Shown here piece after piece: positions 46,060-56,221 of a DNA stretch of 64,000 nucleotides (positions within the stretch are counted from its first letter, which is position 1; the number at the start of each line of letters is the position of its first letter). The DNA comes from Omphiscola glabra. Taxonomy: Eukaryota > Mollusca > Gastropoda > Lymnaeidae. The notes beneath the pieces were generated by a model. It was given only the letters and a program-made list of their open reading frames with translations. It made no database searches and was not told the origin of the DNA. Made by a program: the position numbers and the translations under genes. The stretch is taken from assembly GCA_964017045.1 (NCBI GenBank), contig OZ024809.1:29260354-29324353 (forward strand), in the 5' to 3' direction.

Positions 46060-46745
46060 TAACATGAAAAGAAGGCTGAAATTTCAGAAAATCGCCATGC
46101 TAAAAGGCTTACTGTGGAGCAAGCAATGAATTCTTTGCTAAATGATTTAAGAGTATGATGAATTATATTTAAATGAGGATTATGACGACAGTGATATAGA
46201 AGTAGAACTAGACAACCATTTATCATTGAATTCAAGTGATGACACAAGTGCTTCTGATAATCAAGAAGCATCGTCTAACCCTCAACCTGGTCCTTCAGGT
46301 GATCAGAGGCATAGAAAGGAAAGGGGGGTCCCAAGTAAAGTTTCATCCAATAAATTTGATAAAGGTTGGTCTTCAGCAAATATTTTTGTGCCTTCAGCTT
46401 CTGGAGGTGATAGAACATTTGTTGAACTGACTGGCCCAAAGAATATTCCAGATTCTATTTCTCCAGACAGTAAATGCATTGAATATTTGGAACTGTTTCT
46501 AGACAATCAATTTTGGAATGATTTCTGTGAAGAGACAAACTAACAAACGGGCTGAATAGGTAAAACATAAAAAACAAAGCAGCTAGTATGCTAAAAATTT
46601 TACTAATGTAACAATGCCAGAGTTAAAGCATTCTTTGGACTGTGACTGCAAATGGAACATGTGCAGTCACAGTCCAAAGAATGCTTTAACTCTGGCATTG
46701 TTACATTAGTAAAAAAAATTTTTTTTTTTTTTTTTTTTTTTTTAC

Positions 46746-46778
<33 letters not shown>

Positions 46779-48000
46779 TTTTTTACTAATGTAACAATGC
46801 CAGAGCTAAAGCATTCTTTGGACTGTGACTGCAAATGGAACATGTATGCATAAAGCAGCGCTATGAAGACTACTGGTCCAGTTCATGGAAGTCTTTCGTA
46901 ACAGAAACTCCTGGTTTTCGCACAGTGATGGAATGTGATCGTTTTAAAGCATTGTGGACATTTCTTCATCTTGCCGATGATGAAGATAGCCCTACTTTGG
47001 ACAAAAGTAATAAACTTTACAAGGTTAGGCTCATGCTAAATACTCTTCTGCCTAAGTTTAGACGTTATTATGCTCCTCCACAACATTTGAGCTTAGATGA
47101 AGGAATGATCCCATCTAAAAGAAGACTTTCCTTCAAACAATACGTCAAATCAAAACCAACAAAATGGGGGATAAAAGCTTACATGGCTTGTCAAACTAAC
47201 TCTGGATATATTTTAAATTTAGAAATATACACTGTAAAATCAGAGGATGTGTTTCCAGAGATCAGTGTTGTTGGCAGTGTTGTGATTAGGATTATTGACC
47301 GCGGGTGAATCGGCAAATAAAAACCACATAATTGTCATGGACAGATTCTACAACAGTGTTACTCTGTTTGATAAACTGTACCACAATTATGGAACATTTG
47401 CTGTTGGAACAGCTATGACAAACAGAAAATTTAATCCAAAAGAACTAGCGAAGAAAAAGAAAATGGTTTTTGGTCATTCAGAGTTTTTTTTTTTGCCAAA
47501 ATAACTTTGTTTGTCTTGTCTGGATGGACCAAAGACCTATACATTTTAATTCCACCTATCACAACCCAACTGATATAGGAATTCTAAAAAGAAGAAATAA
47601 AGATGAAACTATGCATTGACTACACTAAATTCATGGGTGGCTGTGATGTATAGGATCAAGTTTGTCGACTCAACAAAACACACAGGCATTATCGTTGGCC
47701 TCATCGACTCATTGTGAAATTTTTTATTTGGGCCTGCAATAATGCCTATATTCTTATAAACAACTACAACTCTCACAAAAAAAAAAATTTAAACATTTCA
47801 GATCATTTGGAATGTTCATGAATGAAATAAGTGTGTCACTCATTGGTGACTGGAGGGCAGGGACAAAGAGACAACACAGTCTTGTCAATGTGCATCAAAG
47901 GGTACAAAATGTGGGTTTACAATATATGTGCTGTTTGTGCTATGAAATTCAACTAACATGTCAGTTACTTTTCAGACATGGCCTATAAATACAGACTCAT
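46060..48000 (+). pseudogene. piggyBac transposase pseudogene
   Basis: A broken DDE transposase of the piggyBac (DDE_Tnp_1_7, PGBD4-like) family. Recognisable in order: an acidic N-terminus (NEDYDDSDIEVELDNHLSLN, about 46170-46230), SKCIEYLELFLDNQFWNDFC (about 46470), then after a rearranged stretch QRYEDYWSSSWKSFVTETPG (about 46857), LSLDEGMIPSKRRLSF with the first catalytic Asp (about 47090), IIVMDRFYNSVTLFDKLYH with the second (about 47330) and a CIDYTKFMGGCD-like box with the third (about 47620), followed by HRHYRWPHRLIVKFFIWACN. Stops and frameshifts at about 46540, 47300, 47500 and 47650 kill it. GGG|TTAA at 48269-48275, preceded by ggctcaaa, is a plausible 3' terminus with the TTAA target; no 5' terminus was found. 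Confidence 0.88.
46603..46843. repeat. inverted triplication inside the piggyBac copy
   Basis: A segment of about 55 bases (actaatgtaacaatgccaga ... ggactgtgactgca) occurs forward at 46603-46650, inverted at 46652-46711 and forward again at 46784-46843. The last two are joined by nested poly-A and poly-T runs around ttttactaaaa. The coding frame resumes after the third copy. Confidence 0.85.
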
Positions 48001-48304
48001 ACAAAAAAAGTCAAAACAAAATGTTGGTGCAAATTTTACCACAGTTACTAATGCCTAAAAGAAGGATCTACATGCACACTAAACAAGAGTTTTGGAGATA
48101 AGCTGTTGTTTAAAACAGTAACAAAATAAATAAAATACATATCATATTTTAATCACAGCATCAAGCTGTGTGTGCATGTCTGTTTTGTGTGCATGTCTGT
48201 TTTGTGTGAATTTTCCCCAGGAGCCCAGGGGAATGGGAATTTAAGGGGGAAGGAACCCAGGGCTCAAAGGGTTAAAAATTTGCAAAATTGTTTTCAAAAT
48301 TAAA

Positions 48305-48905
48305 TTAGCCTAATAATAATAAAGTTCATTTGAAAAATCACGCTTTATCCCCAAAGGCTCAAAGCGCGGTACAAAAACAAATCTAGGAGTTAATAACTAG
48401 CTGGAAAAGATGGTAAACAACTTCACTCCAGAAGGTGTTTGCGAAATAGATGAGTTTTTAAATTTGTCTGGAAGAACTCCAGCATCTGGCTGATGTCTGA
48501 GAGCGTCAGGAAGGGTGTTCCAAATGGTTGGGCCAGCAAATGCGAACTTGCGCTTTCCGTAAGTCTCAAGGCAAACACACGGTATCAAGAGTTTGCCACT
48601 ATCGGATGAACGGAGTTGTCTAGTGGGTACATAAGGCGTCATGAGCACTTGGAGATAGGACGGCGCCAGGTCATGCAAGCAGCGGTAGCACAGAGTTGCA
48701 ATTTTGTACTCTATGCGAGCGCTGACCGGCAGCCAATGCAGTTCTCTGAGAAGAGTTTTAGCGTGGTCGAATTTGCATTTACGAAGAACAATTCAAGCCG
48801 CATTATTCTGTGCTTTTTGAATTTTATCCAGGAGCGTAGCTGGAAGACCCACCATGAGAGCATTGCAGTAGTCCATGCGTTATAGCACAAATGCAGACAT
48901 CAGCC
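48305..48905 (-). mobile_element. LINE 3' end with reverse transcriptase C-terminus
   Basis: The minus strand from 48880 encodes YCNALMVGLPATLLDKIQKA, RELHWLPVSARIEYKIATLC, then LAPSYLQVLMTPYVPTRQLR and GKRKFAFAGPTIWNTLPDAL, the classic end of a CR1/L2/jockey-type reverse transcriptase, with one in-frame stop. The 3' tail is aataataataaagttcattt at about 48310. Short copies of that tail lie at 53800 and 62622. Confidence 0.88.
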
Positions 48906-49394
48906 TATAATATGTATTATTTATGTTTAATATTACTGATATTAGTATTTATACTTAAAATTTAAATAAATTATGATACACAAACAAAATATATTATTAC
49001 TGAAATGATAAGAGACAAGCATATATTATTATGATAAATTACATAACACACAAATATGACACTTTTAACCAACACCATACCCCTTATAACATTATGCAAC
49101 ATTTCCATTGACGATCCACTCTAATTTTATGTAATATTTCAAGCAACCCTTTTCCTTGCCACACACCCGATAAATCTGAATCAAGTTAAAAAATAGCAGA
49201 AATAAGCAAATTTGAAATCACCTTTAAGTGGTGGATTCTGACAGATTGCCAATTTAATTTAGGCTAACTGTTTCTGGAGCTTTTTAAAGAATATGGAATT
49301 GTAAATTTTTTAAAATAGTCATACATTCTAAGTATTCCTTTTTCTTTTGGGTTCAGTAAAATAATATTTCAAGAAGTCCATTTTTTTCTTTTAG
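48906..49394. other. 5' flank or intron of LRR gene
   Basis: AT-rich. It ends in a polypyrimidine-AG acceptor (tttttcttttag at 49394), so the first coding exon assigned is preceded by another exon that I could not place. Confidence 0.45.
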
Positions 49395-49402
49395 ATCCAA
49401 AA

Positions 49403-52400
49403 ATGCCTAAGGGCAAGAAAAGGAGTAAAGGTAAAGGCAAAGGCAAAGGAAAAGGCACAAGAGGCAAAGGCAAAAATAGAGGAAAGAAGGCAGTTTTAGT
49501 TGGAGCAGATGGAGACACAAAAAAGCTACTGAAAGCTTATGACAGAAATTGTTCTCTGATGAACTCCCAGATGTCGCCTGGATTAAAGAAACTTTTAAGA
49601 GCTGCTGCTGAGGAAAACAGAATTGTAACAAAGGTAGCATAAATAAAATACCACATACATCATACTATTATACCTGCTTTGGAATATGACTTTTTTTTTT
49701 TTTACATTAAGAAAACAAAGTGGCTATTCATACCCTGGTACCAGAAGTGAGAGGTTGGGATTAAAAAACTATTAAAAATATTATTGTTGGGTTTTTAAGA
49801 CAAAATGAGGTTTCAAATGAAAGATAATTGAATGGACCATATGTTTCTAAACTTAATTCTTCAGTTTAACTAAAATAAACTACCACATATGACATTTGAA
49901 TAGCATTAGTCAAAATGGACCCGGACACCCAGTTACGCCATTAGACTCAATGCTATTCGGATGTCATTGTTAGTAGTTTATTTTAGTTAAATTGAAGAAT
50001 TAAGTTTACAAATGTATAGTCCATTCAATTATCTTTCATTTGATGCCTCATTTTGTCTTACAAACCCAACAATAATATTTTAAATAGTTTTTTAATGCCA
50101 ACCTCTCACTTCTGGTACCTAGGTATGAAAAGTTGCAGCCTTAAGAAAATTATACATTCATAAAGTTGTATTGTTAAAAGGTTTTTGCATAATAGTTATA
50201 TAACCCAAAAATGTCATAAGTGTCAAATCCTGATGAAAAAGTAAAGGATAATTCTCTCCCACCCCCCTCACCTGTCCTCCCCCCCCCCCCTAAAAAAAAT
50301 CTCCTACAGTAAAAAAATCAAAATATCTTCAAATTTTTTTTTTTTAAATGAATCTGCTCTTTATATCAATCTTGTATGATTTATGGCATTCTAATAAATA
50401 AAGAGCAACATAATTTTTAAAAGATAATTTTACGAGATTAATTGAAATTCTCCTTTTATGTTTACAGCTGATTTTAGAGTCGGTGCCTGTGGAGAAAAAT
50501 GGGGATTTACCTGTGTTGTTTGAACCATTGATGGCATCCCTTCGACAAGAACGGTACAAACATGTCAAGGACATACATGTTTGGGATTACCCATTGTCAT
50601 ATGAGGATGTTGCTTCTTTGGTATTAATTTGATTTCAATTTTGAAATTTTCTTAAGCACTGCAAAATAATGTACTCTTTATCAAATTTAAAAAAAAAAAA
50701 TTAATTGGTCACCCATTAAAATTTGATTACTCATTTTACTATGATTCTTTTAGCCTTCAGTGCTAGAGAAATGTTTTTTCTTGAAATAAAACACAACAGC
50801 ATAATTGATAATATTATACATTGACAGATATAAAGTTGTTTTTGATATAATTATTGATAATTGTCAATTGAAGGTAGACATTGGGTAAACAATTTAAAAT
50901 AATCAGAGGCAACATTGTGACACAATGTTGATCATGTGCTCCCGATTCTCTGTTGGCTTCATTATGAAATAAAGTGGGGCCAATCTCAAAGTACCCCACA
51001 TTTAATAAAGAAATAGTGGAAGCCGATTGCTGTCTTAAAAATTGTGCATTTATTTTTTTATAGATTTTTGTTTGTTTTTAAAACACAACTAAAAATTTAA
51101 ATAAGAAAAATAAAAAGTCAAAATTATTTGTAATTTAAGCTATATGTGAAATGTTTGTAAATATTTAAATTTTATGTTCTTAATAATGAAATTACATTTT
51201 ACAATTCAAATATACTGATGAAATATTAATTCCATTATGGAAGCATTATCATATTGTGTGCCTTGCACAGAAATATCACAATATCACTTCTATACGCCTT
51301 AAACCAATACGATAATTTTGATATCCTTACACATCAGGCACTTTTTCTCGAGAAGTCTGTCTACCCAATTAGGCTTCTGGAGTTGTTAGACTGTTTGCTG
51401 GATGCCCAAACCATTCCACGTTTAGCAAGAACGTTTTACGGCTGTGAACTTCTCACCACTCTAGTTTTAGACTACAATGAGTAAGTTCTCAATGGCAATA
51501 AATTATCATTTTAAACTTTTGCTTAGATACCTTTAAAACCAGATACATGTGACTTGAGAGAGAAGACTCACCAATTTATACCGGTACTTTGCATCTCCTA
51601 CAAGAAAAACCTTCTCAACTGACCCTATCACATCTGTTTATGATACTTGTTTGCCATGAAGGTGCCACTCTTTTAAAACCAATCTGCTTATAGATGTTAC
51701 TGAAGGTTTTCAATGATTTTACCAATTTGTTCAACTGACACTGTATCATTCATCCACACAAGGGGGAGACTTATTTAAAGACACTCTCACTTAAAGTAAA
51801 TGGCTAAGCATTTTATATTTTCTTTTAGATTTGGCGATGAAGGTTGCAAAATTCTCTGCAATGGTTTAGAGAATAATGTCTCCCTGCTCTCCTTAAGCTT
51901 GTGCTACTGTAATTTGGGGATTCCAAGTGGCTCGTGCCTTGGCCATATTATATCAACTACAGCTGTTAGGTAACGTATAACATGTACATGTAAAGTTAAA
52001 GTTTATTTTAAATTAAGAAGACTTTTCTTATTTTTTAGAAGATTATCTTAAGTTTTATCTTATTCCCACAATAAATAATTTATCATTTTAGACCAGCGGT
52101 TTACAATCTGTAATGAGCGCGACCTCATTGAAAATTTATTTCATTGAGAACCCATGTAAATGGTGCAGAGGGTTAAACACTCATGACATCAAATTTGGGT
52201 GCCACTGTTGTAGAAGTTCTAAAAACTCGACCAAATCCAAAAAGATGTCTAACTGATGTATGAAGCGGGGTTTTTAATGCTATGACCTTAATAACTTGTA
52301 TAGTGCCTTCAAACTGAAGTATTGGTTTAGCCATTTTGGTTAGAGATGCTCAACTATTAACTATGAGATGGTCAAAGGGGGGGGGTGCATGGTCAGGAAG

Positions 52401-55400
52401 ATATTCTCGGGTTTATCTAATTAAGAAATGGTTGTCGATGAATCATGTCCAGTGTAATGAAACATTAATTCTATACCAACCAGAGAGCTCTTTCTTGATG
52501 GAAACGAACTCGAGTGTGAAGGGACTATTGAACTAATCAAGCTGTGCGTGGACCAGGCGGACATCGAAGCTTATGAGAGAGAAGAGGAAACAAAGAAAAA
52601 GGAAGAAGAGAAAGCCCTGCTAGGTATTAGCAGATTTTGTTTTTTATTTTTCCCCATCAGAATCTCATAAGGCTCTTTAGGGCAGCATCAGGTTATGGTA
52701 TGACCATCATCAAGTGAAGAAATATGATTGTGGTCACTGTCTGTAGCCAGAACCAAAAAGAGGATTGTATCTTATTATGTTCCACTGCACTGTTAACTGA
52801 AACATTTTTATGTACCTTACGATAATTACCTTCACACTAAATAAATGTTGATATAATGTCTTAAAATTTTTCAGTGGCTAAAGGAATTGATGATTTAGAC
52901 CATCTAAATTAGGGGAAATCTATTTATAGCTTGCCACGGATCTACTTATAGCTTGTGGGGAAATCTACTTATAGCTTACATTTATATATACTTAAACTAC
53001 AAAAGAGAATTTAGTTGTAAAATGGTCGCTTCCTGTTCCAGAAAAGGTGAGAAAGTCCAGTTCCACAAGTGGCATAGAGACTGCAGTAAGTGCTAGTGAC
53101 ATGGATCAGACTGATGCAATATCTCTAACGGGAGGTGGCAAAAAGAAGAAAAAGAAAGGTGAGGCTATGAGGGATTTTTGTAAAGCTGAAGATAAATTAA
53201 TGTTTAGTTTTTTCAAGGGAAAATTAGTTAACCTAATTAAAATATTTTTGCTCTCAGTTTTAAATTATGACTGATTTGGAGATTAAAATGAAGTACATTC
53301 ATTAATCAATATTGTGTTTCTAAATCATTTTTTACTGCTGTACTGTAAGACACCTGGCCTAATTGATATTAAAAAGTTTAAGTAAATGCACATGCAATTT
53401 TGTTTATGATTCAGTTTTAATTTTGACACTGAAGTTTTTTTCTGTAATATTACACCATATTATGTGGCATGAAATGTAGCACAATTTCTAACTAAAATTG
53501 GTATATGACAATTAATACTTCAAATGAAACTTAACACAATTTCTAACTAAAATTGGTATAAGACAATGAACACACTTAGCCATATTGGATTTTTGGTTTA
53601 CCCCCAGGAAAAGGAAAGAGAAAAAAGAAGAAGAAGGCACCACCGAGTCCACCTCCTGTTGGACCATGGCTACATAAACTTCATCTAGCTGACAATGGCA
53701 TCGATGGTTACAGTAAAGGTGGTACATTTGCTCCAGTTATTTGCATGAGACTATTTAAAAAGTGAGTTCCGGTATCCCCCATTACTTTAAACTAGCTATA
53801 ATAATAATAATAATAAAGTTCATTTGAAAAATCACGCTTCATCCCCAAAGGCTCAAAGCACAGTACAAAAACAAAGCTGGGAGTTAATAACTAGCTGAAA
53901 AAGATGGTAGACAGCTATGCCACATCATTATCGTTAAAATTTCATTCTTAAATTATAAGTATAAACATCTTAGTGTAACACTTTGACATGTCCTTGTTTT
54001 TTGCATTTGCTTCTAGACTGCTGTAAAAATGTATTTGACTTTTTTGTTTTACTGTGACACAAGCTTTTTATATAAGGAGTAGAGTTAATACAAAATATTT
54101 TACAAAAGGAATTTTGTATAAAGTATGACAAGCAACAACAAGATTTCCTTTATAAATCATCAAGGTCACTATTGTTTTAAATATGGCGTTAAAATCAAAA
54201 TGTATTTGTCAAACTCTAAACAGCTGACATGTGGTTATGTTAATTCATTCTATTTCTTGATCATTGTTTTTTTTTTCCCCTCCACTTGTTTCAATGGAAG
54301 ACTTTTGATGAACTCCAAGTGTCTGGTGGAGCTGGATGTGGAAGACAATTCTATCGGGGAACTTGGTGGCAGAGAAGTGTTGGAGGGTCTGACACGTCGT
54401 AAAGAAGGTAAACCATACAGCTGAAAGTTGATTTACTCTTTTAAAAAAAAAAAAAAGGCAATCTGATATTTTCCAGAACTTATTTAAATTTGTGGGGAAT
54501 CATGAACTTTTGGGTTGGTTGGATTGAAATAGTTAATTCATTTGTACATTGGCACTAATGCTAGTTAGTAGCTGGTGGCTGTTAGGCTTAAGTAACCTGT
54601 GTGGCTGTTAGGCTTAAGTAACCTGTGTGGCTGTTAGGCTTAAGTAATCTTTGTGGTTGTTAAGTAACCCATGTGGCTGTTAAGTAACCTGTGTGGCTGT
54701 TATACTTAAGTAACCCATATAGCTGTTAAGTAACCTGTGTGGCTGTTAGACTTAAGTAACCCATGTGGCTGTTAAGTAACCTGTGTGGCTCTTAGACTTA
54801 AGTAACCCATGTGGCTGTTAAGTAACCTGTGTGGCTGTTAAGTAACCTGTGTGGCTGTTAAGTAACATGTGTGGCTGTTAAGTAACCTGTGTGGCTGTTA
54901 AGTAACCTGTGTGGCTGTTAAGTAACCTGTGTGGCTGTTAAGTAACCTGTGTGGCTGTTAGACTTAAGTAACCCATGTGGCTGTTAAGTAACCCATGTGG
55001 CTGTTAAGTAACCTGTGTGGCTGTTAAGTAACCTGTGTGGCTGTTAGACTTAAGTAACCCATGTGGCTGTTAAGTAACCTGTGTGACTGTTAGACTTAAG
55101 TAACCCATATGGCTGTTAAGTAACCTGTGTGGCTGTTAGACTTAAGTAACCCATGTGGCTGTTAAGAAGTCTGTGTGGCTATTAAGTAGTCTGTGTGGCT
55201 GTCAGGCTTTAGTAATCTGTGTGGGTGTTAGACCTCCCTTTTCTAAGACTGATGCCCTTAAAATATTGTAATGACACATTTTCACATCTTTATAAAATTA
55301 GCCAAACTTGGGGGTTGTAAAGTCAGGACTACTCACAAAATGACACCTGACACATTCAAGGCCATCGTCAAACTGGGAGGAGGTCTCAAAAAGAAGGGAA

Positions 55401-56221
55401 AGAGGAGAGGAAAGAAGGGCAAAAAGGTGAAATCATTATTTTTATATGTCTATTGGCCATCCATAAATTATTTTGTACTTCTGAGAATTGGCAGGCAGGG
55501 ATGGGGGTGGGGGGGACGGGCGGTCATGAATTTGTGACCGGTTGAGAGGGGGGGGGGAGACTATGTGTTTCTAATATTTGTTACAAGAGAGGGGGTCAAA
55601 AGATACTGAAGAAAATTATGTCAGGTATTTATGGATGGCCCAATTCAGTCAATAGAAACAGAATTAAGTTCATTCATCTATAATATTTCTCTTGTAATAC
55701 TTAGTATTACATTGATATAAAAATATTTCTCTTGTAATACTTAGTATTACATTGATATAAAATATTTCTCTTGTAATACTTAGTATTACATTGATATAAA
55801 ATATTTCTCTTGTAATACTTAGTACTTAGTATTACATTGATATAAAATATTTCTCTTGTAATACTTATTATTACATTGATATAAAATATTTCTCTTGTAA
55901 TACTTAGTATTACATTGATATAAAATATTTCTCTTGTAATACTTAGTATTACATTGATATAAAATATTTCTCTTGTAATACTTAGTATAACATTGATATA
56001 AATATTTCTCTTGTAATACTTAGTATAACATTGATATAAATATTTCTCTTGTAATACTTAGTATTACATTGATATAAAATATTTCTCTTGTAATACTTAG
56101 TATTACATTGATATAAATATTTCTCTTGTAATACTTAGTATTACATTCATCTAAAATATTACTCTTGAATTCTATTTCCGGGGAGAGTTAAATGTCCTTT
56201 TTTCCACAGAAGAAGAAATAA
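49403..56221 (+). CDS. leucine-rich-repeat protein with Lys/Gly-rich ends
   Basis: Ten exons join in phase: 49403-49633, 50468-50620, 51338-51480, 51829-51969, 52484-52623, 53042-53158, 53608-53761, 54301-54407, 55302-55426, 56210-56221; 440 residues. Residues 2-28 are a Lys/Gly tract (GKKRSKGKGKGKGKG). Residues 78-165 include LILESVPVEKNGDLPVLFEP and KDIHVWDYPLSYEDV. RNI-type leucine-rich repeats follow: LLTTLVLDYNEFGDEGCKIL, NVSLLSLSLCYCNLG and ELFLDGNELECEGTIELIKL (to about 250). A charged linker (REEETKKKEEEK, then GGGKKKKKK) leads to a second repeat block (WLHKLHLADNGIDGY, LVELDVEDNSIGELGG; 329-395). The tail is KKKGKRRGKKGKKKKK. LRR folds bind proteins; the basic ends suggest microtubule or nucleic-acid contact, which is inference. 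The layout recalls vertebrate LRRC71-like proteins, but I am not sure. For exon 3 a nearer AG (51270) breaks phase, so 51338 is chosen. The Met may be internal, as its exon has an acceptor at 49394. AATAAA is at 56805. Confidence 0.85.
49716..50140. mobile_element. 425-bp foldback element with 9-bp duplication
   Basis: A near-complete palindrome. The left arm (ccctggtaccagaagtgaga, ggttgggattaaaaaactat, through attcttcagtttaactaaaa) is mirrored in the right arm (attttagttaaattgaagaa through ctctcacttctggtacctag). Arms are about 190 bases, with a centre of roughly 50 bases near 49930. The flanks TTAAGAAAA at 49707-49715 and 50141-50149 are a perfect 9-bp duplication, as made by Mutator-like elements. 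Intron 1 of the LRR gene. Confidence 0.82.
50640..51337. other. intron 2 of LRR gene
   Basis: AT-rich intron, no element with clear ends. A frame open before 51338 (from 51254) is intronic by my model. Confidence 0.5.
53800..53915 (-). mobile_element. LINE 3' tail fragment
   Basis: (AAT)n, then aaagttcatttgaaaaatca and ttaataactagctgaaaaag, matching 48315-48415. It starts about 40 bases downstream of exon 7 of the LRR gene. Confidence 0.75.
54545..55225. repeat. 20-bp minisatellite, about 30 copies
   Basis: Unit gtggctgttaagtaacctgt, alternating in places with a longer form that contains gttagacttaagtaacccat. Intron 8 of the LRR gene, ending about 80 bases before exon 9. Confidence 0.95.
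55660..56165. repeat. 39-bp minisatellite with internal palindrome
   Basis: About 12 copies of a 39-bp unit, tatttctcttgtaatactta plus gtattacattgatataaaa. Each unit contains the palindrome taatacttagtatta, so each can form a hairpin; one unit has a duplicated acttagt. Intron 9 of the LRR gene, ending about 45 bases before the last exon. Confidence 0.95.

Noticed and set aside
46059..46271. Minus-strand frame of 70 codons
   Set aside because: Opposite strand of the piggyBac transposase N-terminal region.
48616..48885. 89-codon plus-strand frame
   Set aside because: Antisense to the LINE reverse transcriptase at 48305-48905.
51254..51337. Extension of LRR-gene exon 3 upstream to an AG at 51270
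   Set aside because: Exon 2 ends in phase 0, and this acceptor would shift the frame; the acceptor at 51337 keeps the phase and gives a smooth LRR sequence.
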